Assembly (NCBI GenBank): GCA_026225435.1
Contig: JAMFST010000380.1
Span: 1-5,571 of the forward strand
Direction: 5' to 3'
DNA length: 5,571 nt
From: Labilithrix luteola
GTDB lineage: Bacteria; Myxococcota_A; Polyangia; Polyangiales; Polyangiaceae
Numbering within the stretch: the first letter of the stretch is position 1; every line of letters begins with the position of its first letter. The notes under the pieces were generated by a model. The model was not told the origin of the DNA. It did not search any database and saw only the letters and a program-made list of their open reading frames with translations. This document shows positions 1-5,571 of this stretch, one piece after another. A program made the position numbers and the translations under genes.

Positions 1-1
1 G

Positions 2-268
2 GTCCTGCAGGCGGTGGCAGCCACGCCGCTGTGGAACCCTCACCTCACCAGCGATACGGACTCCATGCTGAGCGGCGACTTCGCGTCGCGCTTCCCCATC
101 AAGCTCCTCTTCAAGGACCTCCAGTATACCGTGAAGACGGCGGGCGGAGAGTCCTCCGTGCCGACCGTCGGCGCGGTGCGCGGCGTGTTCCAGCAGGCCA
201 TGAGCGAGCACCTCGGGGATCTCAACATGACAGCCGTGGTGAAACTGTTCGCGAAGGTTGGTACTTGA
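2..268 (+). CDS. NAD(P)-dependent oxidoreductase, 3-hydroxyisobutyrate dehydrogenase family (C-terminal part)
   Basis: The gene enters from the left edge; only the last 88 residues and the TGA are visible. The segment has the pattern of the all-helical C-terminal domain (NAD-binding 11 type) of beta-hydroxyacid dehydrogenases: a TSDTDSMLSGDF stretch, then FPIKLLFKDL, where the F-x-x-x-L-x-x-KDL helix is characteristic, then a GAVRGVFQQA helix and a terminal SAVVKLF-like helix (here TAVVKLF). Enzymes of this family oxidise or reduce small beta-hydroxyacids or aldehydes with NAD(P)H in the cytosol; the substrate cannot be told from this end. The Rossmann domain and the catalytic lysine lie outside the window, so activity and exact subfamily are unverified. 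A long gap separates it from the next gene, so it is probably not co-transcribed with the signalling operon. Family assignment is by recognised pattern; confidence is good for the family and low for the substrate. Confidence 0.82.
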   Translation, partial: VLQAVAATPLWNPHLTSDTDSMLSGDFASRFPIKLLFKDLQYTVKTAGGESSVPTVGAVRGVFQQAMSEHLGDLNMTAVVKLFAKVGT

Positions 269-271
269 ATC

Positions 272-299
272 CCGCTGCTGCATCCGCCGAGAGCAGCGG
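272..299 (+). terminator. Possible hairpin terminator after the dehydrogenase gene
   Basis: An exact 8-base inverted repeat, CCGCTGCT at 272-279 and AGCAGCGG at 292-299, surrounds a 12-base loop and begins 3 bases after the TGA at 266-268. The stem is GC-rich and the position suits a transcript end. There is no T-tract downstream, so it does not meet the classical intrinsic terminator pattern; it could be a mere 3'-end stabilising hairpin or chance in GC-rich DNA. Confidence 0.35.
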
Positions 300-763
300 C
301 GCCCGTTGTAGGCTATGACCTTCGGAGGCGCATCTCCCGTGTATGGCGGGCGCGCGAAGCTCACGCTCCGGCTCGTGCTCGTCGGCGCCATGGTGTCGTC
401 GGTACCTTTGCCTGGGCCGGGGGCAGGCTCTCGCCCCACGCCGTGACGCCGGGGCGGCTCCGAGTCGCACGCGGGTAAAACCTTCCGTCGTCTAGGCGGA
501 CCTGGCCTCGAGCCCGAACCGATCGGCGCCATGCTCGTGAGCGAAGGCATCATCGGCGAGGAGGATCCGGCACCGACGCCGAGTACGCGGATCTGGTGTG
601 CGCGCGGGTGCGCGGCGTGCGGCAAGTCCGGCGCGCAGCCGGCAGCCGTCGACCGCGCAGTTCCTGCCTCGCCTCCTTAAGCTCCGCGGAAAATTGCCGT
701 TCCAGTGAAGGTTCGAATCGCCGAGCGACGCGGCAAACGCGCCCGCTGCGCGCACGAAGGGAC

Positions 764-770
764 AAGAGGA
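764..770 (+). promoter_or_regulatory. Ribosome binding site that sets the start of the CheY-like gene
   Basis: AAGAGGA at 764-770 is a purine-rich Shine-Dalgarno match 8 bases before the ATG at 779. It decides between this start and a possible upstream in-frame GTG at 596, which would add 61 arginine-rich residues not found in CheY proteins. Confidence 0.75.
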
Positions 771-778
771 AAAGAACG

Positions 779-1159
779 ATGGACCCGAAAATTCTCGTCG
801 TGGACGACTCCATGGTCGTCCGTACTCATCTGAAGCGCACGCTCGTTGCGGCTGGCTTCGAGGTGATCGAGGCCGTAGATGGCGTGCAGGCTCTCGAGAA
901 GCTGACCGAGGAGCCCAACGTCATTCTCGTCGTCAGCGACGTGAACATGCCGCGCATGGGCGGGCTCGAGCTCCTCGAGCGCATGCGCCAGGTCGAGGCG
1001 TTGCGCGAGATGCCCGTCCTCATGCTGACGACGGAGGCGCAGATCGAGCTGGTGAAGCGCGCCAAGGAGCTCGGCGCAAAGGGCTGGATGATCAAGCCCT
1101 TGAAGGCTGAGCTCCTGGTGGCCACCGTGCGCAAGCTGATGGCGGCGAAGGCCGCCTGA
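779..1159 (+). CDS. CheY-like single-domain response regulator
   Basis: A 126-residue protein consisting only of a receiver domain, the normal size for CheY. Every canonical residue is present: the acidic pair D9-D10 in ILVVDDS, the phospho-acceptor D54 in VVSDVNMPRMGG, the conserved T84 in LMLTTEA, and K106-P107 in GWMIKPL. W103 occupies the region of the aromatic switch residue. There is no output domain, so it acts by protein-protein contact or as a phosphate carrier in the cytoplasm. The start at 779 is chosen because the receiver fold begins at once and a ribosome binding site sits 8 bases upstream. It is first of three packed genes, 15 bases ahead of the CheX-like gene, and is the obvious phosphate acceptor for the Hpt kinase at 2217-4382. 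Receiver identity is certain; its target is unknown. Confidence 0.95.
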   Translation: MDPKILVVDDSMVVRTHLKRTLVAAGFEVIEAVDGVQALEKLTEEPNVILVVSDVNMPRMGGLELLERMRQVEALREMPVLMLTTEAQIELVKRAKELGAKGWMIKPLKAELLVATVRKLMAAKAA

Positions 1160-1162
1160 CCC

Positions 1163-1168
1163 AAGGAG
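1163..1168 (+). promoter_or_regulatory. Strong ribosome binding site of the receiver/CheX-like gene
   Basis: AAGGAG, a near-perfect Shine-Dalgarno core, lies in the 15-base gap after the CheY-like stop and 6 bases before the ATG at 1175. It is the best match in the window and predicts efficient independent initiation of the second gene. Confidence 0.85.
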
Positions 1169-1174
1169 CGCATC

Positions 1175-2227
1175 ATGAAAATCCTCGTCGTCGACCCCAA
1201 TCGCGAGGAGCGCGAGAACACCGCGCGAACTCTCACCGCGTGTCGTCACGAGGTCATCGTCCTCGCCGACACGACAACCGCCCTCAACGTCCTCACCGAG
1301 AAGAACGTCGACGTGCTCGTCGTCGAGCTCGTGGCGCCGGGACGCAGCGGCACCGAGCTCATCAAGCGGGTACGCGCACGCGAAGGAAACGTCCGCACGT
1401 TCATCCTGGCCACCGCGTCTCGCGCGTTGCCGGGGGACGCCGGCGAAGCCTTCCAGGCCGGCGCCGACGACTTCATTCGCAAGCCGATGGCGCGGGACGA
1501 GCTGGTGGCCCGCGTCGATGGGATGAACCGGATTCGCAAGTGGGCCATGCGCGTCTTCGGCGGAACGATGCAGGACGATGCCGCCGCGGACCCTTGCGCC
1601 CTGCAGGCCTGGCGCACGCTGGATTCCACGATGTCGTCCGAGATCTCCGACATGCTCGGCACGCCATTCGCCATCGCGGAAAACACGGCCAACATCACGG
1701 AGAGCATGTACATCGCCTACATCCCGGTCCACCTCGCGGCGGAGAACCTCCAGGTCGATATCCGCGTGGCCGCGGAGCTCTCCTCGGCCGCCGAGCTCGC
1801 GACGACTCTCCTCGGGGATTCCGCTCCCGGGCCCGACGTCATGCGAGATCTGATGCGAGAGATCGCCAATGCCGCCGCCGGATCGTTCAAGCGTCTCGCG
1901 GCGGTCGAAGGCAAGACGTTCACCATCGGAATTCCGAAGGACGCCGTGCTGTCGACGGGCCCGGCTCGCCAGGTACGGGGGCGCCGGGCGTGGGTCCTCG
2001 GCTCGGGAACCATGCGAATCCACTTCGACACGGAGCTGAGGGTAGTCAGCAACGACCTCGTCCCCGCCTCGTCGCTGCTCGAAGGGATGGTGCTGGCTCA
2101 CGATCTCCTGAATGCCTCCGGTGCGCTTCTTCTCCGGGGCGGAACGCGTCTCACCCAGACGCAGCTCGAGTATGTCTCGCGGGCACTGGGCGTTCGCACT
2201 CTCGTCGAGGTCGCAAATGCGGCCTGA
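1175..2227 (+). CDS. Degenerate receiver - CheX-like phosphatase domain protein
   Basis: A 350-residue cytoplasmic protein in three parts. Residues 1-118 form a receiver-like domain beginning MKILVVDP and containing T80 and K103-P104, but the phospho-acceptor position is E51 (in VVELVAPGRSG) and the acidic pair is reduced to D7-P8, so it should not be phosphorylated normally. Residues about 150-258 resemble the CheX/CheC family; the E-x-x-N signature is E229-I-A-N232, followed by AAAGSF and a TIGIP strand, as in single-site CheX enzymes that dephosphorylate CheY-P. Residues about 297-347 hold a GMVLAHDLLNASGALLLRGG segment of the kind seen beside HD-GYP domains and in other bacterial regulators; no HD-GYP is present. 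Its place between a CheY and a CheA-like kinase suggests it removes phosphate from the first gene's product. The receiver is certain, the CheX call likely, and phosphatase activity inferred. The stop overlaps the next start. Confidence 0.85.
   Translation: MKILVVDPNREERENTARTLTACRHEVIVLADTTTALNVLTEKNVDVLVVELVAPGRSGTELIKRVRAREGNVRTFILATASRALPGDAGEAFQAGADDFIRKPMARDELVARVDGMNRIRKWAMRVFGGTMQDDAAADPCALQAWRTLDSTMSSEISDMLGTPFAIAENTANITESMYIAYIPVHLAAENLQVDIRVAAELSSAAELATTLLGDSAPGPDVMRDLMREIANAAAGSFKRLAAVEGKTFTIGIPKDAVLSTGPARQVRGRRAWVLGSGTMRIHFDTELRVVSNDLVPASSLLEGMVLAHDLLNASGALLLRGGTRLTQTQLEYVSRALGVRTLVEVANAA
2207..2210 (+). promoter_or_regulatory. Ribosome binding site inside the upstream gene, setting the kinase start
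   Basis: GAGG lies 6 bases before the ATG at 2217, inside the last codons of the CheX-like gene, whose stop is at 2225-2227. This gives an 11-base overlap and implies translational coupling. It favours 2217 over the in-frame ATG at 2112, which would add 35 residues shadowing the upstream gene and push the first membrane helix away from the N-terminus. Confidence 0.6.
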
Positions 2228-4382
2228 CTCGATCCAGTCCAAGCTCTCGGCGCTGATCTTCGCGCTCACGGTCGTCATCGTCGCCGTTTTCACGATCTTC
2301 CTTCCCCGGGTGCAGCGCGCAGCCGCGCTCCAGGAGCTCGTCGACAAGACGCGCAGCTACGGGGACCTCGTCGCCCGCGAGGTCGAGCCCGCGGTGGCCT
2401 TCGACGACCGGGAGACGGCGCGCGAGACCTTCGATGCCCTCGCCCAGGATCACGCCGTCCGCGGGATCGTCCTCTTCGGCGCCGGCGGTCGCCAGCTCCA
2501 CGTCTTCGGCGAGCCCACGAGCCTCGTCCCTCCGCGGGTGACGAACGCAGCCTCGCTCGAGACGACGGCCGCCATGATTCGCTACACCGCCCCCGTCGTG
2601 TCGCGGGAGGGGCCGCGCGGCCTCCTGGTCCTCGAGCTTTCGACCGAGCGGCTCGAGCTCGAGTGCGCCCGCATTCGGCGCCTGTCGCTGCTCATCGGCG
2701 TGGCGGATCTCCTGTTTGGTTTTGCCGGCGCGTGGCTCATCGGGCGCTCGCTGGCGCGACGCATACGCGTGCTGGCGGAAGCGACGAAGGCGGTCGCGAA
2801 GGGAGAGCTCGACGTCGTGGTGACGGTCGACCCCTCCGCCGACGAAGCGGGCCAGCTTTCGCGCTCCTTCGCGGCGATGCTCCGGAACATCCAGGAGCTC
2901 GTCGCCCACATCGCCGAGTCGGCGGCGACGGAGAAGCAGCGGCTGGATCTTCTCGTGGAGCAACGCACCTCCGAGCTCGCCGCGCGCAACCGGCAGATGC
3001 GCCTCGTGCTCGACAACGTGGGTCAGGGCTTCCTCACCCTCGATCGCCACGGCGTCGTCGGCGCCGAACGATCGAACATCGTGGACCGCTGGTTCGGCGA
3101 GCCGGCGGCGGGCGTGAGCTTCGGTGCGTACATCGCGCCGTCGGATCCCACGGCGGCCGAATGGTTCGCGATCGGCTGGGAGGCGCTGCTCGACGACGTG
3201 CTCCCGCTCGAGGTCGTCCTCGATCAGCTCCCCAAGACGCTGCAGAGCAACCAGCGCTGCTACCGGCTCGAGTACCAGCCCATCTTCGCCCGCGGCGAGG
3301 TCGACTCGGTCCTGATCATCATCTCCGACGTGACGAGCGAGGTCGAACGCGCGCGAATCGAGGAGATGCAGCGCGACCGTCTGCACACGTTCCAGCGGCT
3401 GGTCGAAGATCGCCAGGGCTTCTCCGACTTCTTCGAGGAGTCCTCGGCGCTGGTCACCAAGATCGTTGGCTTCGTCGACGGCGACCTCGTCGATCTCAAG
3501 AGAGCCATTCATACCCTCAAGGGAAATAGCGGGCTGTTCGGCCTCGGCAGCGTCAGCCGCGCCTGCAACGACATCGAGACCACGATGGCCGAGACGGAAG
3601 AGGCCCCTTCGCGCTCGGAGACCCTCGACCTCGTCCAGCGCTGGCAGCCCATCGCGGAGATGGTGGCGATGGTGACCGAACCCTTGCGCGACCGGGCGGA
3701 GGTCGATCGCGCGGAGCTCTCGTCGCTCGCCGCGGCCATCACGCAGGGGGAAGGTCGGTCGCGACTCGCGGCGCGGGTGCGAGCGCTCACGCTGGAGCCC
3801 GTGGAGCGACGCCTGCGGCGCCTCGGCGACCACGCCCGCGATGTCGCGGCGAGGCTCGGAAAGCCCGACGTCCAGATCATCCAGCGCTGCGACGCGACCC
3901 GCGTCGACGGCCAGATCTGGGGCCCGTTCTGGGGGGCGCTGGTCCACGTCGTTCGCAACGCCGCCGATCACGGGATCGAGTCGCCGGAAGAGCGCGAGGC
4001 CCTGGGCAAGTCGTCACGGGGAAGCATCACCCTCGGCGCAGAGATGACCACCGGAGGCTTCGTGATCGAGGTCCGCGACGACGGGCGCGGCATCGGGTGG
4101 GACTCGGTGGCGGCGCGAGCCGCAGAGGTCGGGTGCTCCGCGGCCAATCCGCGCGAGCTGCAAGATGCTCTCTTTCATGACGGCCTGTCGACGCGCCGCG
4201 AAGTGAGTGAAGTGTCCGGTCGCGGTATCGGGCTCGGCGCCGTACGCGCCGCATGCGAGGCGCTCGGCGGATCGGTTCACATCCACAGCGACGGCGCGAG
4301 CACGGGCACCTCCGTGAAGTTCCAGTTTCCGCCCGCCGCGCTGGCGCCCGCCTCCGTGAGCATCACCTCGATCGCGTCTTGA
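2217..4382 (+). CDS. Membrane CheA-like histidine kinase: CHASE8-like, HAMP, PAS-like, Hpt, HATPase
   Basis: A 721-residue protein. A membrane helix spans about 10-30 and a second 156-176; the periplasmic part between them (YGDLVAREVEPAVAFDDRE, then GIVLFGAGGRQLHVFGE) resembles CHASE8 sensors. A HAMP domain (about 177-230) and a coiled coil (235-262) follow, then a PAS-like domain (about 263-375, ending IIISDVT). Residues about 395-490 form an Hpt domain with phosphorylatable H432 in AIHTLKGNSGLFG. The ATPase is of CheA type: N box HVVRNAADHGIE (N581), G1 box DDGRGI (621-626), G2 GRGIGLGAV (668-676) and a closing STGTSVKF. It ends soon after, so CheA's CheW-like P5 domain is missing, as is a normal HisKA dimerisation domain. 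It should autophosphorylate H432 and pass phosphate to the CheY-like product; no receiver is fused. The domain calls are firm except CHASE8 and PAS, which rest on weaker patterns. The signal sensed is unknown. Confidence 0.92.
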   Translation: MRPDSIQSKLSALIFALTVVIVAVFTIFLPRVQRAAALQELVDKTRSYGDLVAREVEPAVAFDDRETARETFDALAQDHAVRGIVLFGAGGRQLHVFGEPTSLVPPRVTNAASLETTAAMIRYTAPVVSREGPRGLLVLELSTERLELECARIRRLSLLIGVADLLFGFAGAWLIGRSLARRIRVLAEATKAVAKGELDVVVTVDPSADEAGQLSRSFAAMLRNIQELVAHIAESAATEKQRLDLLVEQRTSELAARNRQMRLVLDNVGQGFLTLDRHGVVGAERSNIVDRWFGEPAAGVSFGAYIAPSDPTAAEWFAIGWEALLDDVLPLEVVLDQLPKTLQSNQRCYRLEYQPIFARGEVDSVLIIISDVTSEVERARIEEMQRDRLHTFQRLVEDRQGFSDFFEESSALVTKIVGFVDGDLVDLKRAIHTLKGNSGLFGLGSVSRACNDIETTMAETEEAPSRSETLDLVQRWQPIAEMVAMVTEPLRDRAEVDRAELSSLAAAITQGEGRSRLAARVRALTLEPVERRLRRLGDHARDVAARLGKPDVQIIQRCDATRVDGQIWGPFWGALVHVVRNAADHGIESPEEREALGKSSRGSITLGAEMTTGGFVIEVRDDGRGIGWDSVAARAAEVGCSAANPRELQDALFHDGLSTRREVSEVSGRGIGLGAVRAACEALGGSVHIHSDGASTGTSVKFQFPPAALAPASVSITSIAS

Positions 4383-4423
4383 TTGTGAAAAAAACTAAAC
4401 TCCAAGAGTCTCGCGCCGTTTCG
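4383..4423. promoter_or_regulatory. AT-rich junction between kinase and peroxidase genes
   Basis: This short gap contains a run of seven A (4388-4394) and is markedly AT-rich against its surroundings, as expected of a promoter or leader rather than coding DNA. TTGATT at 4379-4384 could be a -35 element, but no matching -10 lies at the right distance. No terminator hairpin for the kinase gene is visible, so read-through into the peroxidase gene remains possible. Confidence 0.3.
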
Positions 4424-5491
4424 ATGAACATGGACAGATTCCTCGTTGCGCTCGCCGTCGTGTCGGTGGCGGCGTGCTCACAGTCGAGCGACCCGACGCC
4501 GGCTCCGGCTCCCGCGGTGACCATCGCCGCGACCGCGGCCGCCGCTGTGCCCGAGGCGGTGGAGATCAATCCGCGCCTCCTCCGGCGATTCCAGCCCCTG
4601 CCCGAGCACGCCGACAGCGACGCAACGCCGTCGGCCCTCGCCAAGATCGACCTCGGTCGCTCGCTCTTTCACGAGACGCGACTCTCCAAGAACCGCAACC
4701 TGTCCTGCAACAGCTGCCATGATCTCGCCCATCACGGCGTCGACGGACTGTCGGTCTCGATCGGCACCGACGGCAACGCCGGGGCGCGCAACTCACCCAC
4801 CGTGCTGAACGCCGCCAGCCACTTCAGTCAATTCTGGGATGGCCGAGCGGGATCCATCGAAGACCAGGCCAAGATGCCGGTCTTGAATCCGGCGGAGATG
4901 GCCATGTCCAACGGCGCCGCCGTCGTGGATCGACTCAAGCAAAGTCCCGCCTACGTCGCCGCGTTTCGCGCGGCGTTTCCCAGTGAGAGCGATCCGATGA
5001 CGTGGGACAACGTCGCTTCCTGCATCGGCGCCTTCGAACGCACGCTGGTCACCCCCGGTCGCTGGGATCGCTACCTCACGGGGGACAAGAACGCCCTCAC
5101 CGAGCCCGAAAAGGAGGGGTTGCGCACGTTCCTCAACGTCGGCTGCATGGTCTGCCACACCGGTCCGCTCCTCGGCGCTTCGATGTTCGAGCGCGCCGGC
5201 GTCGTCGAGCCCTGGCCCAACCAGAGTGACACCGGACGCTTTCGCGTCACCGGGCTGGAGGCCGATCGAATGATGTTCAAGGTCCCGAGCCTGCGAAACG
5301 TCGAGTACACCGCCCCCTATTTCCACGACGGCTCGGCGGCGACGCTGACCGAGGCCGTTCACACGATGGGCAAACACCAGCTCGGCCTCGACCTCACGCC
5401 CGCCGAGGCTGACTCGATCGTGACCTGGCTGAAGTCGCTCTCGAGCGACGTTCCCGCGAACCTGGCCGAGCCGCCCATTGCCATGAAGTGA
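4424..5491 (+). CDS. Di-heme cytochrome c peroxidase (CcpA/MauG family), predicted lipoprotein
   Basis: A 355-residue envelope protein that should reduce hydrogen peroxide using electrons from c-type cytochromes or quinol pools. Residues 1-17 form a hydrophobic signal peptide ending VAAC, with C18 as lipidation site, then an Ala/Pro-rich linker to about 45. Two c-heme sites follow: CNSCH (95-99) for the peroxidatic heme and CMVCH (241-245) for the electron-transfer heme. Spacing from H99 places W138, Q148, P152 and E158 where bacterial peroxidases keep their inter-heme Trp and active-site Gln, Pro and Glu; M315 in HTMGKHQLG is the probable second ligand of the C-terminal heme. T115 stands where many such enzymes have the distal His. 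FKVPSLRNVEYTAPYFHDG is a family hallmark. The start is uncertain: ATG 4424, ATG 4430 and GTG 4385 are all in frame and none has a good ribosome binding site; 4424 avoids the atypical AT-rich codons upstream but leaves a weakly charged N-region. Confidence 0.93.
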   Translation: MNMDRFLVALAVVSVAACSQSSDPTPAPAPAVTIAATAAAAVPEAVEINPRLLRRFQPLPEHADSDATPSALAKIDLGRSLFHETRLSKNRNLSCNSCHDLAHHGVDGLSVSIGTDGNAGARNSPTVLNAASHFSQFWDGRAGSIEDQAKMPVLNPAEMAMSNGAAVVDRLKQSPAYVAAFRAAFPSESDPMTWDNVASCIGAFERTLVTPGRWDRYLTGDKNALTEPEKEGLRTFLNVGCMVCHTGPLLGASMFERAGVVEPWPNQSDTGRFRVTGLEADRMMFKVPSLRNVEYTAPYFHDGSAATLTEAVHTMGKHQLGLDLTPAEADSIVTWLKSLSSDVPANLAEPPIAMK

Positions 5492-5495
5492 CCAC

Positions 5496-5571
5496 ATGCG
5501 AGCGCTCCCTCTCCTCATTCTTGCCCCGGTCCTCGTCGCCGCCGCCGCGTGCTCGACCAACTCGAGCACCA
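5496..5571 (+). CDS. Predicted lipoprotein, N-terminal part only
   Basis: An ATG 4 bases after the peroxidase stop opens a frame that stays open to the window edge, giving 25 codons. The visible protein is MRALPLLILAPVLV followed by AAAACSTNSST: one arginine, a hydrophobic core, a lipobox-like AAAC with C19 as lipidation site, and a Ser/Thr-rich start of the mature chain. This is a clear type II signal peptide. The weak GAAG at 5485-5488, 7 bases before the ATG, may serve as its ribosome binding site. The tight spacing implies co-transcription with the peroxidase, so it may be a partner or electron donor anchored in the same membrane, but nothing of the mature domain is visible and no family can be named. 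Confidence 0.7.
   Translation, partial: MRALPLLILAPVLVAAAACSTNSST

Larger units (their letters stand above)
269..778. other. Gene-poor interval of about 510 bases with a coding-like scrap
   Basis: No open frame here has both a plausible start and protein-like composition. A 43-codon frame at 315-446 has no recognisable similarity and no ribosome binding site. In the same phase, after the stop at 444-446, a frame running to about 677 contains a stretch around 507-560 reading LEPEPIGAMLVSEGIIGEED, with good third-position GC. It looks like the opening helices of a MshEN/GspE N-terminal domain, but the following residues do not continue the family. The region from about 675 to 720 is less GC-rich and probably carries the promoter of the signalling operon, but I could not find a convincing -35/-10 pair or a sigma-54 site. 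Confidence 0.6.

Noticed and set aside
315..446. Small 43-codon open frame after the dehydrogenase
   Set aside because: It has no ribosome binding site, no recognised similarity and a composition expected from random GC-rich DNA.
709..720. GGTTCGAATC, resembling a tRNA T-loop
   Set aside because: The flanking bases do not form the 5-base-pair T stem, and no anticodon arm or acceptor stem is present upstream.
675..760. Promoter for the signalling operon (TTGCCG at 694-699 as a -35 element)
   Set aside because: No acceptable -10 lies 16-18 bases downstream, and no GG-N10-GC sigma-54 type site was found, so a specific site is not supported.
596..778. N-terminal extension of the CheY-like protein from a GTG at 596
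   Set aside because: The added 61 residues are arginine-rich and unlike any receiver N-terminus, while a good ribosome binding site precedes the ATG at 779.
2112..2216. Upstream ATG for the kinase
   Set aside because: It would overlap the CheX-like gene by over 100 bases and add residues that only mirror that gene; the ATG at 2217 has a GAGG at the right spacing.
1240..2256. Plus-strand open frame of 338 codons in another phase of the CheX-like gene
   Set aside because: Its translation is Arg/His/Gly-rich with no recognisable fold, and it lies within a recognised gene.
677..2347. Long minus-strand open frame of 556 codons opposite the CheY-like and CheX-like genes
   Set aside because: It is antisense to well-supported domains, and its translation is His/Arg/Asp/Glu-rich low-complexity sequence, typical of shadows in high-GC DNA.
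2151..3971. Minus-strand open frame of 606 codons opposite the kinase gene
   Set aside because: Same shadow effect; no domain pattern, and the + strand kinase is unmistakable over the same bases.
4300..4382. CheW-like (P5) domain at the end of the kinase
   Set aside because: Only about 20 Ala/Ser/Pro-rich residues follow the ATPase core before the stop, too few for a CheW fold.

Overview
The base composition is high-GC, and G/C dominates third codon positions in every real gene. Together with the signalling style (CheX-type domains and CheA-like kinases outside a chemotaxis operon), this suggests a high-GC deltaproteobacterial lineage, most plausibly Myxococcota. That placement is inference; no taxonomic marker gene is present. 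All supported genes are on the + strand.

Layout. (1) 2-268: the 3' end of an NAD(P)-dependent beta-hydroxyacid dehydrogenase, 3-hydroxyisobutyrate dehydrogenase-like. (2) 269-778: about 510 bases with no convincing intact gene. It holds a hairpin just after the dehydrogenase stop and a short coding-like remnant near 507-560. (3) 779-4382: three closely packed signalling genes. They are a stand-alone CheY-like receiver; a protein joining a degenerate receiver (Glu at the phospho-Asp position) to a CheX-like phosphatase domain and a GMVLA-type tail; and a membrane-bound kinase with a CHASE8-like sensor, HAMP, PAS-like, Hpt and CheA-type ATPase order but no CheW-like regulatory domain. Gaps are 15 bases and an 11-base overlap, so they are almost certainly one operon. 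(4) 4383-5571: after a short AT-rich junction, a di-heme cytochrome c peroxidase with a lipoprotein-type signal peptide, then, 4 bases later, the start of a second predicted lipoprotein that runs off the window.

How they may work together. The kinase would sense an extracytoplasmic cue, autophosphorylate its internal Hpt histidine and pass phosphate to the small CheY-like protein. The CheX-like domain in the middle gene would be the matching dephosphorylating partner. This is a chemosensory-like core with no MCP, CheW, CheR or CheB visible here, so it more likely controls something other than classical chemotaxis, or docks onto distant partners. The peroxidase and its lipoprotein neighbour look like a separate envelope redox pair; a regulatory link to the signalling genes is possible from proximity but not shown by the sequence.
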